DNA from: Acinetobacter kyonggiensis
Lineage (GTDB): Bacteria > Pseudomonadota > Gammaproteobacteria > Pseudomonadales > Moraxellaceae
Assembly: GCF_900107285.1 (NCBI RefSeq)
Contig: NZ_FNPK01000003.1
Span: 62,001 to 126,000, forward strand
Direction: 5' to 3'
Length of the DNA: 64,000 nucleotides
Part shown: positions 8,427-18,600 of the stretch, in pieces
Position numbering within the stretch: the stretch's first letter is position 1
Layout: each line of letters begins with the position of its first letter
Made by a program: the position numbers and the translations under genes
Notes under the pieces: generated by a model
Databases searched by the model: none
Told to the model about the DNA's origin: nothing
What the model saw: only the letters and a program-made list of their open reading frames with translations

Positions 8427-9644
8427 ATGAAACGTCCGATTTATCTTGATTATGCAGCAACAACTCCTGTAGACCCTCAAGTCGCAGAACGTATGATGGA
8501 ATGCCTAACTTTCGACGGTATTTTCGGTAATGCAGCATCTCGTTCCCATGCTTACGGTTGGCAGGCAGAAGAAAAAGTCGAATATGCACGTGAACAAGTC
8601 GCTAATTTAATTAAAGCCGACCCGCGTGAAATCGTGTGGACTTCAGGTGCAACTGAATCTGACAACCTTGCATTAAAAGGTGTTGCTCAATTTTATGCCT
8701 CTAAAGGCAAACACATCATTACCAGTAAAATTGAACATAAAGCAATTTTAGACACTTGTCGTGAACTTGAAGCAGAAGGCTTTGAAATCACCTATCTTGA
8801 GCCAGAGCCAAAGACAGGTTTGATCACAGCTGAAATGGTGAAAGCAGCCATTCGTCCAGATACCGTGCTTGTTTCACTGATGATGGTCAACAACGAAATT
8901 GGTACTGTGACTGATGTAGCCGCAATTGGCGAAATCACACGTGCAAATAAAACTTATTTCCATGTTGATGCTGCTCAAGCTGCGGGTAAAGTTGAAATTG
9001 ATCTTTCAACCATGAAAGTTGATTTGATGAGTTTTTCAGCACATAAAATTTATGGCCCTAAAGGCATGGGCGCACTTTTTGTACGTCGTAGCCCACGTGT
9101 CCGCCTAAAAGCGCAAATGCATGGTGGTGGTCATGAGCGTGGTATGCGTTCAGGTACATTGGCAACGCATCAAATTGTCGGCATGGGTGAAGCATTTGAA
9201 CTTGCAGGCAAAAACCTAGAGTCTGAACAAAAACGTATTCGTGTATTACGTGACAAACTTTGGAACGGCTTACAAGGTTTAGAACAAGTGTTCTTAAACG
9301 GTCATCCTGAATACAATGTTGCAAATTACTTAAACGTAAGTTTTAACTTTGTAGAAGGCGAATCATTGATGATGGCATTGAAAGATGCTGCTGTTTCATC
9401 TGGTTCTGCATGCACATCTGCAACACTTGAACCATCTTATGTACTTCGTGCATTAGGTTTGTCTGATGAACTTGCTCACAGCTCGATTCGTTTCAGCTTC
9501 GGTACATATACGACTGAAGAAGACATCGACCATGTCCTTGAAATCACCAAAGCAGCTGTAGATAAATTACGTGATCTTTCTCCTCTTTGGGATATGTACA
9601 AAGAAGGTATCGATCTCTCTACAGTAGAATGGGCTGAACACTAA
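8427..9644 (+). CDS. iscS: Cysteine desulfurase IscS
   Basis: A 405-residue PLP-dependent enzyme that takes sulfur from cysteine and hands it to IscU and other acceptors. The PLP lysine is Lys207 in [14 protein letters not shown] and the persulfide cysteine is Cys329 in the [14 protein letters not shown] loop, each one residue after the E. coli position. The start is the ATG at 8427, one base after the iscR stop; a longer frame from 8364 runs inside iscR. Second gene of the isc operon. A strong hairpin follows 10 bp after the stop. Confidence 0.98.
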   Translation: MKRPIYLDYAATTPVDPQVAERMMECLTFDGIFGNAASRSHAYGWQAEEKVEYAREQVANLIKADPREIVWTSGATESDNLALKGVAQFYASKGKHIITSKIEHKAILDTCRELEAEGFEITYLEPEPKTGLITAEMVKAAIRPDTVLVSLMMVNNEIGTVTDVAAIGEITRANKTYFHVDAAQAAGKVEIDLSTMKVDLMSFSAHKIYGPKGMGALFVRRSPRVRLKAQMHGGGHERGMRSGTLATHQIVGMGEAFELAGKNLESEQKRIRVLRDKLWNGLQGLEQVFLNGHPEYNVANYLNVSFNFVEGESLMMALKDAAVSSGSACTSATLEPSYVLRALGLSDELAHSSIRFSFGTYTTEEDIDHVLEITKAAVDKLRDLSPLWDMYKEGIDLSTVEWAEH

Positions 9645-9654
9645 TTTATTCATG

Positions 9655-9684
9655 GCATCGCATGGAAATTCCATGCAGATGCCC
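9655..9684 (+). other. Intra-operon RNA hairpin between iscS and iscU
   Basis: Arms GGCATCGCATGGAA (9655-9668) and TTCCATGC-A-GATGCC (9670-9684) pair over 14 bp with a single bulged A. No T-run follows, so it looks like an mRNA processing or stabilising element, not a terminator. Confidence 0.75.
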
Positions 9685-9730
9685 TCATATTAAATCTTAT
9701 TAGGCTGACCCCGAGTTTTGGAGACGCATC

Positions 9731-10117
9731 ATGGCTTATAGTGAAAAAGTAATTGATCATTACGAAAACCCTCGTAATGTTGGCGTTTTAGACAAAAATG
9801 CTGAAAATGTTGGTACAGGTATGGTCGGTGCACCCGCTTGTGGTGATGTTATGCGCCTTCAAATCCAAGTGGATGACAATGGTGTCATTGAACAAGCACG
9901 TTTCAAAACCTATGGTTGTGGATCGGCTATTGCATCAAGTTCGCTTGTTACTGAATGGCTTAAAGGTAAAACTTTAGACCAAGCGCAAGCAATCAAAAAC
10001 ATTGATATTGCCACTGAACTTGCGCTTCCTCCAGTAAAAGTACACTGTTCTGTACTTGCTGAAGATGCAATTAAAGCTGCTGTTGAAGACTACCGCAGCA
10101 AAAAAGCTAAAGCTTAA
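9731..10117 (+). CDS. iscU: Fe-S cluster scaffold IscU
   Basis: A 128-residue scaffold on which the [2Fe-2S] cluster is built from IscS sulfur. The three ligand cysteines are Cys37 (APACGDV), Cys63 (TYGCGS) and Cys106 (KVHCSV), and the HscA-recognition motif LPPVK is at 99-103, all at the canonical positions. A GGAG box lies upstream of the start. It is 86 bp from iscS across a hairpin, a wider gap than elsewhere in the operon, and 38 bp from iscA. Confidence 0.98.
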   Translation: MAYSEKVIDHYENPRNVGVLDKNAENVGTGMVGAPACGDVMRLQIQVDDNGVIEQARFKTYGCGSAIASSSLVTEWLKGKTLDQAQAIKNIDIATELALPPVKVHCSVLAEDAIKAAVEDYRSKKAKA

Positions 10118-10155
10118 TTATTTTTAAGTTTTGAATAAGGAATAATGGAGTTTTC

Positions 10156-10476
10156 ATGATTCATTTAACTGAAAATGCTGCAACTCATATCAGCAATTAC
10201 TTAGAAAATCGCGGTAAGGGTGAAGGCATTCGCGTTGGCGTGAAAACTTCAGGCTGTTCTGGTTTGGCCTATGTACTCGAATTCGTAGATGAAGTTGATA
10301 CACATGATCAAGTTTTTGAACAGTTTGGTGTTAAAGTTTTCGTTGACCCTAAAAGCGGTGTCTATTTAGAAGGCTTAGAAATGGACTATGTAAAAAATGG
10401 TCTAAATGAAGGCTTCGAATTTAATAACCCCAATAAAAAAGGTGAATGTGGTTGTGGTGAATCTTTCACTGTTTAA
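10156..10476 (+). CDS. iscA: A-type Fe-S carrier IscA
   Basis: A 106-residue A-type carrier that moves iron or assembled clusters to target proteins. The conserved cysteines are Cys34 (TSGCSGLAY) and the C-terminal pair Cys98 and Cys100 (GECGCGESF). Length and motif spacing are those of IscA, not ErpA or SufA, as expected from its place after iscU. A terminator-like inverted repeat follows 30 bp after the stop. Confidence 0.96.
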   Translation: MIHLTENAATHISNYLENRGKGEGIRVGVKTSGCSGLAYVLEFVDEVDTHDQVFEQFGVKVFVDPKSGVYLEGLEMDYVKNGLNEGFEFNNPNKKGECGCGESFTV

Positions 10477-10506
10477 TCAACCTCTTATATTCCCTTTTTA
10501 AGCATT

Positions 10507-10531
10507 AAAACAGTGTACAATACACTGTTTT
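10507..10531 (+). terminator. Terminator-like inverted repeat between iscA and hscB
   Basis: Perfect 11-bp arms AAAACAGTGTA and TACACTGTTTT around a CAA loop, ending in T residues. The stem is AT-rich, so termination may be only partial (an attenuator). As a DNA palindrome it could also be an operator. Confidence 0.65.
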
Positions 10532-10533
10532 AA

Positions 10534-10562
10534 TTGCATTTAATTTTCAATTATTTTATAGA
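10534..10562 (+). promoter_or_regulatory. Candidate internal promoter for hscBA-fdx
   Basis: TTGCAT (10534-10539) and TATAGA (10557-10562) are separated by 17 bp, directly after the iscA hairpin and 22 bp before the hscB start. Confidence 0.5.
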
Positions 10563-10584
10563 ACTTTCGCGGATCAAATCTCCC

Positions 10585-11100
10585 ATGAATCATTTTGAGT
10601 TGTTCAATCTTCCAGTAGAACTCGATATTGATTTAGCAGTTTTAAAAAATGAATTTTTAAAATTGCAGCAACAATATCACCCCGACAAAGCCGAAGATAA
10701 AGATCAAGCGCTCATTAAATCTAGCGAGATCAATCAAGCTTTTAAAGTTCTATCTCAAGTTGATAGTCGTGCGGGATATCTGCTTTCGTTAAAAAAACAA
10801 GATCACCTCCTTGATCAATCCATCAGCGATTTTGAATTCTTACAATCTGCACTAGAAATTCGTGAACAGCTTGATGAAGCTCACTCTGCTGACGATTTAA
10901 TTTCACTTAAAGAAGAAGTCCAACAATGGATTGACAGCTTAGTGCGTGAATTTAAAATTGACTATACTGAAGAAGATTGGGCTGAAGCGCGCGATACAGT
11001 GCGAAAATTACGCTTTTTTCAAAAAGTCATGGCTGATATTGACAAAGCTGAAGATCGTTTTTTAGATGATGACTCTTTCGATCTTGATGATGATTTTTAA
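10585..11100 (+). CDS. hscB: Fe-S assembly co-chaperone HscB
   Basis: A 171-residue J-type co-chaperone that delivers IscU to HscA and stimulates its ATPase. The N-terminal J domain carries the HPD triad at residues 32-34 (QQYHPDKAED); the C-terminal half is the helical IscU-binding domain (LREVREFKI-type acidic and hydrophobic helices, residues about 95-165). The ATG at 10585 gives the conserved N-terminus MNHFELFNLP; an upstream in-frame start at 10534 falls in the promoter-like region. It is separated from iscA by a hairpin and a candidate promoter, so hscBA-fdx may be a sub-operon. Confidence 0.95.
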   Translation: MNHFELFNLPVELDIDLAVLKNEFLKLQQQYHPDKAEDKDQALIKSSEINQAFKVLSQVDSRAGYLLSLKKQDHLLDQSISDFEFLQSALEIREQLDEAHSADDLISLKEEVQQWIDSLVREFKIDYTEEDWAEARDTVRKLRFFQKVMADIDKAEDRFLDDDSFDLDDDF

Positions 11101-11138
11101 TTTATTTTTACTTTTAGACGTTCAAAGGATGTAACACA

Positions 11139-13001
11139 ATGGCTCTCTTGCAAATTGCAGAACCTGGTCAATCAAGTGCGCCCCATGAACACCGTATTGC
11201 TATTGGTATCGACTTAGGTACTACGCACTCTTTAGTGGCTACGGTTCTATCAGGCAAAGCCAAAGTTCTTAACGATGAACAAGGTCGCGTGTTACTCCCA
11301 TCGATTGTGCACTATGCGGATCAAGCAACTCAATATGGTGATGAAGCAAAAGCGTTCATGATCAGTGACCCAAAAAACACCATCGTTTCTGTTAAGCGCT
11401 TTATGGGTCGTTCAAAAGCGGATATTAAATTTCAACACCCATATACACTGGTGGGTGAAGACCACCAGATGCCAGCTTTTGAAACCAATCACGGACGTAA
11501 AACACCTGTTGAAATTTCAGCTGAAATATTAAAACACTTAAAAGAACGTGCAGAATCAAGTCTACAAAATCCAATTAATGGTGCAGTGATTACTGTTCCT
11601 GCTTATTTTGATGAAGCTCAACGCCAAGCAACACGTGATGCGGCTCAATTGGCGGGTTTAAACGTATTACGCTTACTCAATGAACCCACTGCTGCTGCGG
11701 TCGCTTATGGTTTAGACCAAGAAAGCAACTTAGCTTCTGATCATAACTATGTCATCTATGATTTAGGTGGTGGTACTTTTGACGTTTCTATCTTGCGTTT
11801 TACCCAAGGTGTGTTCGAAGTCCTCGCAACGGGTGGTCATACTGCACTGGGTGGCGATGATTTAGACCGTTTAATTGTTAAATGGGCTAAAAAACAACTC
11901 AATATTGAAACGCTAGATAATTCACAACATGTCCATCTTATCGTTGCTGCACGCAAGGCCAAAGAAGCATTAACCGATGCCGAATCGGTAGAGCTTCATG
12001 CCTTAGATCAAGTTTTAACTTTAGATCGTGCAACATTTGAAGACATTATTAAAGTTGCTTTAGACAAAACCATTAGTGTCTGTAAGCGTGTAATGCGTGA
12101 TGCCAAACTTGAGCTAAATGACATTCAAAATGTGGTTTTAGTGGGCGGTTCTACTCGCTCTTATGCGGTACAAAAAGCAGTTCGTGACGTATTTAATCAA
12201 GAACCACTGTGCACAATTAATCCTGATGAAGTGGTCGCTATTGGCGCAGCCATTACCGCAGATCAACTGATTGGCAACAGCAAAGATGGTTCATTACTGC
12301 TTGATGTTACCCCGCTCTCTTTGGGCTTAGAGACCATGGGTGGCTTGGTTGAGCGCCTGATTTCACGCAACACCGCAATTCCAGTCGCACGTCGTCAAGA
12401 GTTTACGACCTATCAAGATGGTCAAACTGCGATGTTGATTCATGTGGTACAAGGTGAACGTGATCTGGTTGAGCACTGTCGTAGTTTAGGTCGCTTTGTC
12501 TTACATGGCATTCCACCGATGACTGCGGGTCAAGCACGCATTGAAGTTACCTTCCAAGTCGATGCGGATGGTTTACTGACCGTTTCTGCTAAAGAAACAA
12601 CATCTGGTGTGCATGCACAAATTGACATTAAACCATCGTATGGTTTATCCGATTCTGATACTGAGCGCTTATTGATTGACGGTTTTAAATTTGCTGAAGA
12701 AGATAAAAATCTTCGTCACTTACAAGAAACTAAAGTTGAAGCACAGCGTGAATTGGAAGCACTTACACAAGCCTTAAAAGTTGATGCAAACTTACTGAGT
12801 GCTGAACAATTGGTGGCTTTAGAGCAAACAAAAGTTGAACTCGAACAGCAATTATCGACAACCAACATCGAAGCTATTGAAGAAGCTGTACAACAACTTA
12901 AAATACATAGTGATGCTTTTGCTGCAGCACGCATGAATCAACATATTGATTCCGCACTTAAAGGCACCCAACTCGATGACTGGTCAAACTCACACAAATA
13001 A
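11139..13001 (+). CDS. hscA: Fe-S assembly Hsp70 chaperone HscA
   Basis: A 620-residue specialised Hsp70 that pulls the LPPVK loop of IscU to promote cluster transfer. The nucleotide-binding domain shows [13 protein letters not shown] near residue 22, the phosphate-2 motif ([15 protein letters not shown]) and the adenosine motif ([10 protein letters not shown]). The substrate domain follows ([16 protein letters not shown]) with a shorter lid than DnaK. The length is typical of HscA. It lies 38 bp after hscB and 13 bp before fdx. Confidence 0.97.
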   Translation: MALLQIAEPGQSSAPHEHRIAIGIDLGTTHSLVATVLSGKAKVLNDEQGRVLLPSIVHYADQATQYGDEAKAFMISDPKNTIVSVKRFMGRSKADIKFQHPYTLVGEDHQMPAFETNHGRKTPVEISAEILKHLKERAESSLQNPINGAVITVPAYFDEAQRQATRDAAQLAGLNVLRLLNEPTAAAVAYGLDQESNLASDHNYVIYDLGGGTFDVSILRFTQGVFEVLATGGHTALGGDDLDRLIVKWAKKQLNIETLDNSQHVHLIVAARKAKEALTDAESVELHALDQVLTLDRATFEDIIKVALDKTISVCKRVMRDAKLELNDIQNVVLVGGSTRSYAVQKAVRDVFNQEPLCTINPDEVVAIGAAITADQLIGNSKDGSLLLDVTPLSLGLETMGGLVERLISRNTAIPVARRQEFTTYQDGQTAMLIHVVQGERDLVEHCRSLGRFVLHGIPPMTAGQARIEVTFQVDADGLLTVSAKETTSGVHAQIDIKPSYGLSDSDTERLLIDGFKFAEEDKNLRHLQETKVEAQRELEALTQALKVDANLLSAEQLVALEQTKVELEQQLSTTNIEAIEEAVQQLKIHSDAFAAARMNQHIDSALKGTQLDDWSNSHK

Positions 13002-13014
13002 ATAGGTAAAAATC

Positions 13015-13353
13015 ATGCCACGTATTAAAGTTCTTCCACATGCGCAAATTTGCCCGAATGGTGCTGAGTTTGAAGTTGAACAAAATGCTAATCTTTGCGA
13101 AAGCTTATTGAAAAATGGCATTAAAATTGAACACGCTTGCGATATGTCTGCTGCATGCACAACATGTCATGTTGTCGTACGTAAAGGCTTTGACAGTTTA
13201 GATGAAATGAATGATGTTGAAGCAGACTTGCTTGATCGTGCTTGGGGCTTAGAACCTGATTCTCGTCTATCTTGCCAAGTGAAACTGGTTGATGAAGACT
13301 TAGAAATTGAAATACCTAAATATACAATCAACCATGCTTCTGAAAATCATTAA
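13015..13353 (+). CDS. fdx: ISC-type [2Fe-2S] ferredoxin
   Basis: A 112-residue adrenodoxin-type ferredoxin that feeds electrons to cluster assembly. The four cluster ligands are Cys42, Cys48, Cys51 (ACDMSAACTTCHV) and Cys87 (RLSCQV). It is the last gene of the isc locus here; no iscX follows, and a strong terminator begins 18 bp after the stop. Confidence 0.97.
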   Translation: MPRIKVLPHAQICPNGAEFEVEQNANLCESLLKNGIKIEHACDMSAACTTCHVVVRKGFDSLDEMNDVEADLLDRAWGLEPDSRLSCQVKLVDEDLEIEIPKYTINHASENH

Positions 13354-13370
13354 TTGATTTTATAGGCAAT

Positions 13371-13398
13371 AAAAAACCACGCTATAGCGTGGTTTTTT
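13371..13398. terminator. Bidirectional terminator between fdx and the cyclase gene
   Basis: A near-perfect palindrome with arms AAAAAACCACGCT and AGCGTGGTTTTTT. It serves fdx on the plus strand and the converging cyclase gene on the minus strand. Confidence 0.92.
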
Positions 13399-13428
13399 CT
13401 ATCCAAATGCAGCCGAAAACGCATGATT

Positions 13429-14889
13429 TTAGTGATATTGTTGATCTTTTTCTTCTATCACTTCATCCTCTAAGTTCAATTTTACAATCCCTTGAGAGTT
13501 GGTCATTTTTTGCTGTTTTTGTATGCGCTTAATCATTTTTTCTAAAACATTAAGCAGTTCTGGATATTCATAATTTTGAACTTCATCCAGATTCAACAAT
13601 AAATGAAAGCCCTTATACTCATAATCAAACCATCGCTGATAATCCGATTTACGTGAAGTATATTTTTCCATCACCTGCCAAGTATTTACTGGCCCTTGAA
13701 TACCTTTAAGGGTAATCGGTGCTTTAGGCGCACACAGATAATCATTTTTAATTAAATTATAGGTTTCATCAGAAATTAAAATTTCATCCACCGCAGCAGC
13801 ACTTTGTAAACGCGCGGCCAAATTTGCATCACGCCCAACAATGGTATACGCCATACGATGAGCTGCACCATAATTCCCTACGTGGCAATAACCTGTACTA
13901 ATCCCCATACGAATATGCAAAGCGGGATAACCCATTTTAATCCATCTTTCTCTTAATAATTTCATTTGCTGACGCATATCAATCGCCATGTCTAAACAAG
14001 TTTTTGCATCTTGTTCAACACCTTGAGAAATAGGATCACCAAAGAAAATTAAAATGGCATCGCCCATAAATTTATCGACAGTTGCTTCATATTGCTTTGC
14101 AATTTCAGTCATATGGCTAAGATAGTCATTGAGTAAAAATGCCAAGTCATCTGGAATAAGTGTTTCAGAAAGCTCGGTAAACCCTTGAATATCTGAAAAG
14201 AAAATTGTCATTTTTTTTCGTTTATATTCAATTTTAGCTTCAGACTCACCCTTCATAATCGATTGCCACAATTGGACCGGTGCATAACGGCTAAGTTGGT
14301 TTGCAAACTCCATATAACGATTCATTTGCTCATAATAATAAGCTTTACGATCGGTAATATGCTGGATTTGACTACGTTGGTAAAAACTCCCCACGCCAAA
14401 ATAAGTAATTAAGCAAATAAAACCAAGGACAGTTAACTCCCCAGTGGTTTGCTCAAAATACTCACCAAAACCAAAAATAAAAATATTGCACAGATAAAAA
14501 ATGGCAATGCCAATTAAACTTGCCAGTGACACCATAAGGAATGAAATTTTATTACTGATTGCAGTATATAAAATTGCGAAAAATGAAAGAAAAGTCAGAA
14601 CCAGATTTAAATGAATAGCCGACAAAAGAACTGAAATAATAACAATATCGATAATAAACAAGACACTGCGTTTTATTTTGGAATTATAACGGTATAGCAG
14701 CCAATTCGATAACTTGGGTGTAATCAGTAAAGTAAACAGTAAGAATAAAGGAACATAAATCTGATATTTGGTATCGGATGAAGTGTAGTGATAGACAATC
14801 ATGAGCAAAGACAACATCACATACCCCATCAAGCGATGGAAATATTCAAATTGTCTAGGCTCTTTTCTAATCCAGTCGTCTAACGGCAC
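13429..14889 (-). CDS. Membrane class III adenylate/guanylate cyclase
   Basis: A 486-residue protein with about five or six N-terminal transmembrane helices (residues about 20-190) and a C-terminal class III nucleotide cyclase domain (about 225-410). The two metal-binding aspartates are visible in FFSDIQGFTELS and in KFMGDAILIFFGD; further on are the GISTGYCHVGNYG turn and the VGRDANLAARLQSAA segment. It should make cAMP (or cGMP) in response to a membrane signal. The base-specifying residues cannot be fixed by eye, so cAMP is an inference from the family in this genus. A 70-residue charged tail after the domain is unexplained. It stands alone between fdx and the HIT gene. Confidence 0.9.
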   Translation of the reverse strand: MPLDDWIRKEPRQFEYFHRLMGYVMLSLLMIVYHYTSSDTKYQIYVPLFLLFTLLITPKLSNWLLYRYNSKIKRSVLFIIDIVIISVLLSAIHLNLVLTFLSFFAILYTAISNKISFLMVSLASLIGIAIFYLCNIFIFGFGEYFEQTTGELTVLGFICLITYFGVGSFYQRSQIQHITDRKAYYYEQMNRYMEFANQLSRYAPVQLWQSIMKGESEAKIEYKRKKMTIFFSDIQGFTELSETLIPDDLAFLLNDYLSHMTEIAKQYEATVDKFMGDAILIFFGDPISQGVEQDAKTCLDMAIDMRQQMKLLRERWIKMGYPALHIRMGISTGYCHVGNYGAAHRMAYTIVGRDANLAARLQSAAAVDEILISDETYNLIKNDYLCAPKAPITLKGIQGPVNTWQVMEKYTSRKSDYQRWFDYEYKGFHLLLNLDEVQNYEYPELLNVLEKMIKRIQKQQKMTNSQGIVKLNLEDEVIEEKDQQYH

Positions 14890-14952
14890 TCAAGCACTCC
14901 TAGTCCGAGTATTCACACCATATATTCCTTTATGGTTTTAAATGGTTATGAA

Positions 14953-15387
14953 TTAGTCCATACGCCAATCAAATGGCATATCACCTTGACCACGAAGTGC
15001 GAGCATTAAAGTTTGACGCATATGCGCAAGGACTTCATTGGTATAAGGAACCGCAGGTGTCCCCCAAACTGGTTTTGGCCAAGCGACATCATTTTGGTAA
15101 CGCACGACATGATGAAAATGCAACTGTGGCACCATATTGCCTAAAGCTGCAACATTCATTTTGTCTGCACGGAATACACGTGCCAGTTGGCTTGATAACC
15201 AACTAGATTCACGTAGGAATTGTTCTTGATCGGCCTGACTTAATTCATATAACTCAGTAATACCCGGTACACGCGGAATTAATATGAGCCACGGAAATTG
15301 CATATCATTCATTAAACGACATGTTGACAGTGGAAAGTCGCCTACAAAAAAAGTATCTTGAGCAAGTTGTGGATGCAAACTAAACAT
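14953..15387 (-). CDS. HIT-family nucleotide hydrolase/transferase
   Basis: A 144-residue protein of the histidine-triad superfamily. The C-terminal triad reads QLHFHHVVRYQND, slightly offset from the usual HxHxH. The N-terminal half (FFVGDFPLSTCRLMNDMQFPWLILIPRVPGITELYELS) matches HIT proteins. Members cleave AMP or NMP from nucleotide conjugates; the substrate is unknown. It lies 63 bp downstream of no obvious partner, between mfd and the cyclase gene on the same strand. Confidence 0.85.
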   Translation of the reverse strand: MFSLHPQLAQDTFFVGDFPLSTCRLMNDMQFPWLILIPRVPGITELYELSQADQEQFLRESSWLSSQLARVFRADKMNVAALGNMVPQLHFHHVVRYQNDVAWPKPVWGTPAVPYTNEVLAHMRQTLMLALRGQGDMPFDWRMD

Positions 15388-15583
15388 ATCTTTATAAATT
15401 ATGCAAAATTAGAATGATGGCTAATACTATCACATCCAATGAGACGTGAATATTCTATGCAATGTGTTTCATTACAAATAAACCACTATTTATATTGAGC
15501 ACCTTAACCCCTACGAATGTAGTAAATTTCTTTAAAAAATCAAGCATTTCTTGCGAGCTTTTTTGAAATTATGATCAATTTCA

Positions 15584-15616
15584 AATGTGAGTGCATAATA
15601 TTTACGCACTCACATT
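15584..15616 (-). terminator. Hairpin terminator after mfd
   Basis: Perfect 11-bp arms AATGTGAGTGC and GCACTCACATT around an 11-base loop lie five bases beyond the mfd stop. The trailing T-run is weak. Confidence 0.65.
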
Positions 15617-15620
15617 CTCT

Positions 15621-18600
15621 TTAGTGAATTTCTTTTAATAAACTGACCAATAAATCAGAAATAAATTGAATTCTTTTTTGATAATCTTCCAACATCACCA
15701 TCACTTTTAAACGTTGCCCACCATCCATACGGAAAAAAGTCGGATGTTTTTGCATCATTTGAATAATGCTGATGGCTTGTACTGGAGTATCAGGGGAAAA
15801 TTCAATATAACCGCCATGCGAACTGATATCGACTTTGGTCATTCCCAACTGCTCTGCTTTCAAACGAATCTGATGCACAGCAAATAATTGCTTCACTGGT
15901 TGTGGTGGCACACCAAAACGATCAATCAATTCCATGCGGATGTTATCAAGCTTGTCTTGGCTATCGGTATTACTAATACGTTTATAAAATAATAAGCGTT
16001 GGTGTACATCACCCAGATAATCATCTGGAATCAATGCTGGCATATGCAGATTAATTTCAGCCGTTAAAGAAAGTGGCGCATCAAAGTTTGGCGTTTTACC
16101 TTTTTGAATGGCTTTAGTCGCCTTCTCCAGCATTTCCATATACAAACTATAACCAATGGCCTGCATTGAACCACTTTGTTGTTCGCCCAACAGTTCACCT
16201 GCACCACGAATTTCCAAATCTTCCGTAGCAAGCATAAAGCCTGCACCTAAATTTGATGCACGCTGAATAGCATCCAGACGTTTTTCTGCATCCCCTTTTA
16301 AGCCTTTAATCGAAGGCACAAGCAAGTAAGCATAGGCTTGATGATGTGAACGACCAACACGACCACGCAATTGATGCAATTGTGCTAGACCCAATTTATC
16401 CGCACGTTCAATTAAAATGGTATTGGCATTTGGAACATCAATCCCTGTTTCAATAATCGTTGAGCACACCAAAACATTATATTCTTTGTGATAGAACTGC
16501 TGCATGACCTGCTCTAACTCACGTTCACGCATTTGTCCATGTGCCACGGCTACACGTGCTTCCGGCACCAATTGACGAATACTTTCTGCGGCACGCTCAA
16601 TAGTATCGACTTCATTATGTAAAAAATAAACCTGACCGCCACGAAGTAATTCACGTAGAACGGCTTCCTTAATCGATTCACTGCTATGTTCTTGCACAAA
16701 GGTTTTTACTGCTAAACGACGTGCGGGTGGTGTGGCAATAATAGACAAATCACGCATCCCACTAAATGCCATATTTAAGGTACGCGGAATTGGTGTTGCA
16801 GTCAGTGTAAGCATATCGACATCTGCACGCATGGCTTTAATACGTTCTTTGTCACGCACACCAAAGCGATGTTCCTCATCGACAATCATTAAACCTAAGT
16901 TTTTAAATTGAATACTTTCCTGCAAAATTTTGTGTGTTCCAATCACAATATCAACTTTACCATCTGCTAAGTCTTCAATCGTTTTTACATGCGATTTGTT
17001 GGAACCAAAACGAGATAGCACTTCAATCCGAATTGGCCAATCCGCAAAACGGTCTTTAAACGATTCATAATGCTGCTGCGCAAGTAAAGTGGTCGGTACT
17101 AAAACTGCCACTTGTTTATTGTTTTGCACCGCTAAAAATGCAGCCCGCATGGCAACTTCAGTCTTACCAAAACCCACATCACCACAGACAAGGCGATCCA
17201 TGGGTTTTGCCAGTTGCATATCGTGTAATGTTGCATCAATAGCATTGGCTTGATCTAAGGTTTCTTCATAAGCAAAACCACTGGCAAATTGCATATATGG
17301 ACTTTGTTCAAGTTCAAAAGCAAAACCGGGTTTGGCTTGACGACGCGCTTGAATATGTAATAGTTCAGCCGCGACATCATGAATTTGTTCCAAGGCTTTA
17401 CGCTTTGCTTTATTCCAAGTATCCGTACCTAATTTATGTAAAGGCGCTAAATCAGGATCACCTCCACTATAACGACTAATCAGATGTAAATTGGTAACTG
17501 GAACATATACTTTGGCTGCATCAGCGTAATCAAGCTGTAAAAACTCATGGTCTTGATCATCAATACTTAAGGTGACCAAACCCGCATAACGCCCCACGCC
17601 ATAATCAATATGCACCACAGGTGCACCAATACTCAGCTCCGTTAAACTACGGATTAAAAACTCTTCGGAGACTTCCTGCTGACGTTTACGACGGCGTTGT
17701 ACCACACGATGTTCATACAGCTGATTTTCAGAAATTACCGTGAGGTAATTAGGAATTACTAAACCACGATCCAGTGGTGCACTGGTAATTGCAATAGCAT
17801 GTAATGATTTTCTAAAGTCAGCAAAATTTTCCACATTGGGGATATCCCCAAGCGTTGGTCGTAACGCATCTTTTAAAGTTTCACGGCGGCCAGCACTTTC
17901 AGCAACCAAAAGAACGGGGTGATTGGCAGCATCAATATACTTTTTAACCGCTGAAAAAGGTTTTTCTTGTTTTGGATCAACAGGCAAACGTGGAGGCAAT
18001 TCAGTGTTCAGATTCAGAACACCTGTTTTTTCTACAAATTCTTCTGATGATGCAATCACTCTAGCAAAGTGGTTGAGTTGTTCTAAGACCTGATTGGGTT
18101 GTAAGAAAATTTCCTCTGGCGATAAAATAGGATGATCAACATTATGACGACGATCTTCATAACGTCGCATGATATCCTGCCAGAAGCTGCTTAATCCTTC
18201 ATCTAAATACTTATCTGTAATGACAATGCCATTCTTTGGTAAGTACGCCATAAGCGTACTTTGTGCTGCCATGGCTTGTTTACTAAAGAATAAAGGAAAA
18301 TAAAACTCAAGCCCGGGAGATGCAATACCCTCTAAAACATCTTGATAAACTGGATTTTTCTTTGGATTTGCAGTCGGAAAACTTTCTGCATAACGATCAC
18401 GAAAAATCGCACGCCCTTCTTTAAGTGGAAATTCTTTGGCGGGTAATACTGAAAACTGGGTTAAGTTTTGCGTCGTTCTTTGTGTTTCAGGATCAAAGAA
18501 CTTTAAACTCTCAATTTCATCATCAAATAAATCTATTCGAATAGGTGCACTTTGCCCAGATGCATAGATGTCCATAATGCTGCCGCGTACAGCAAACTCA

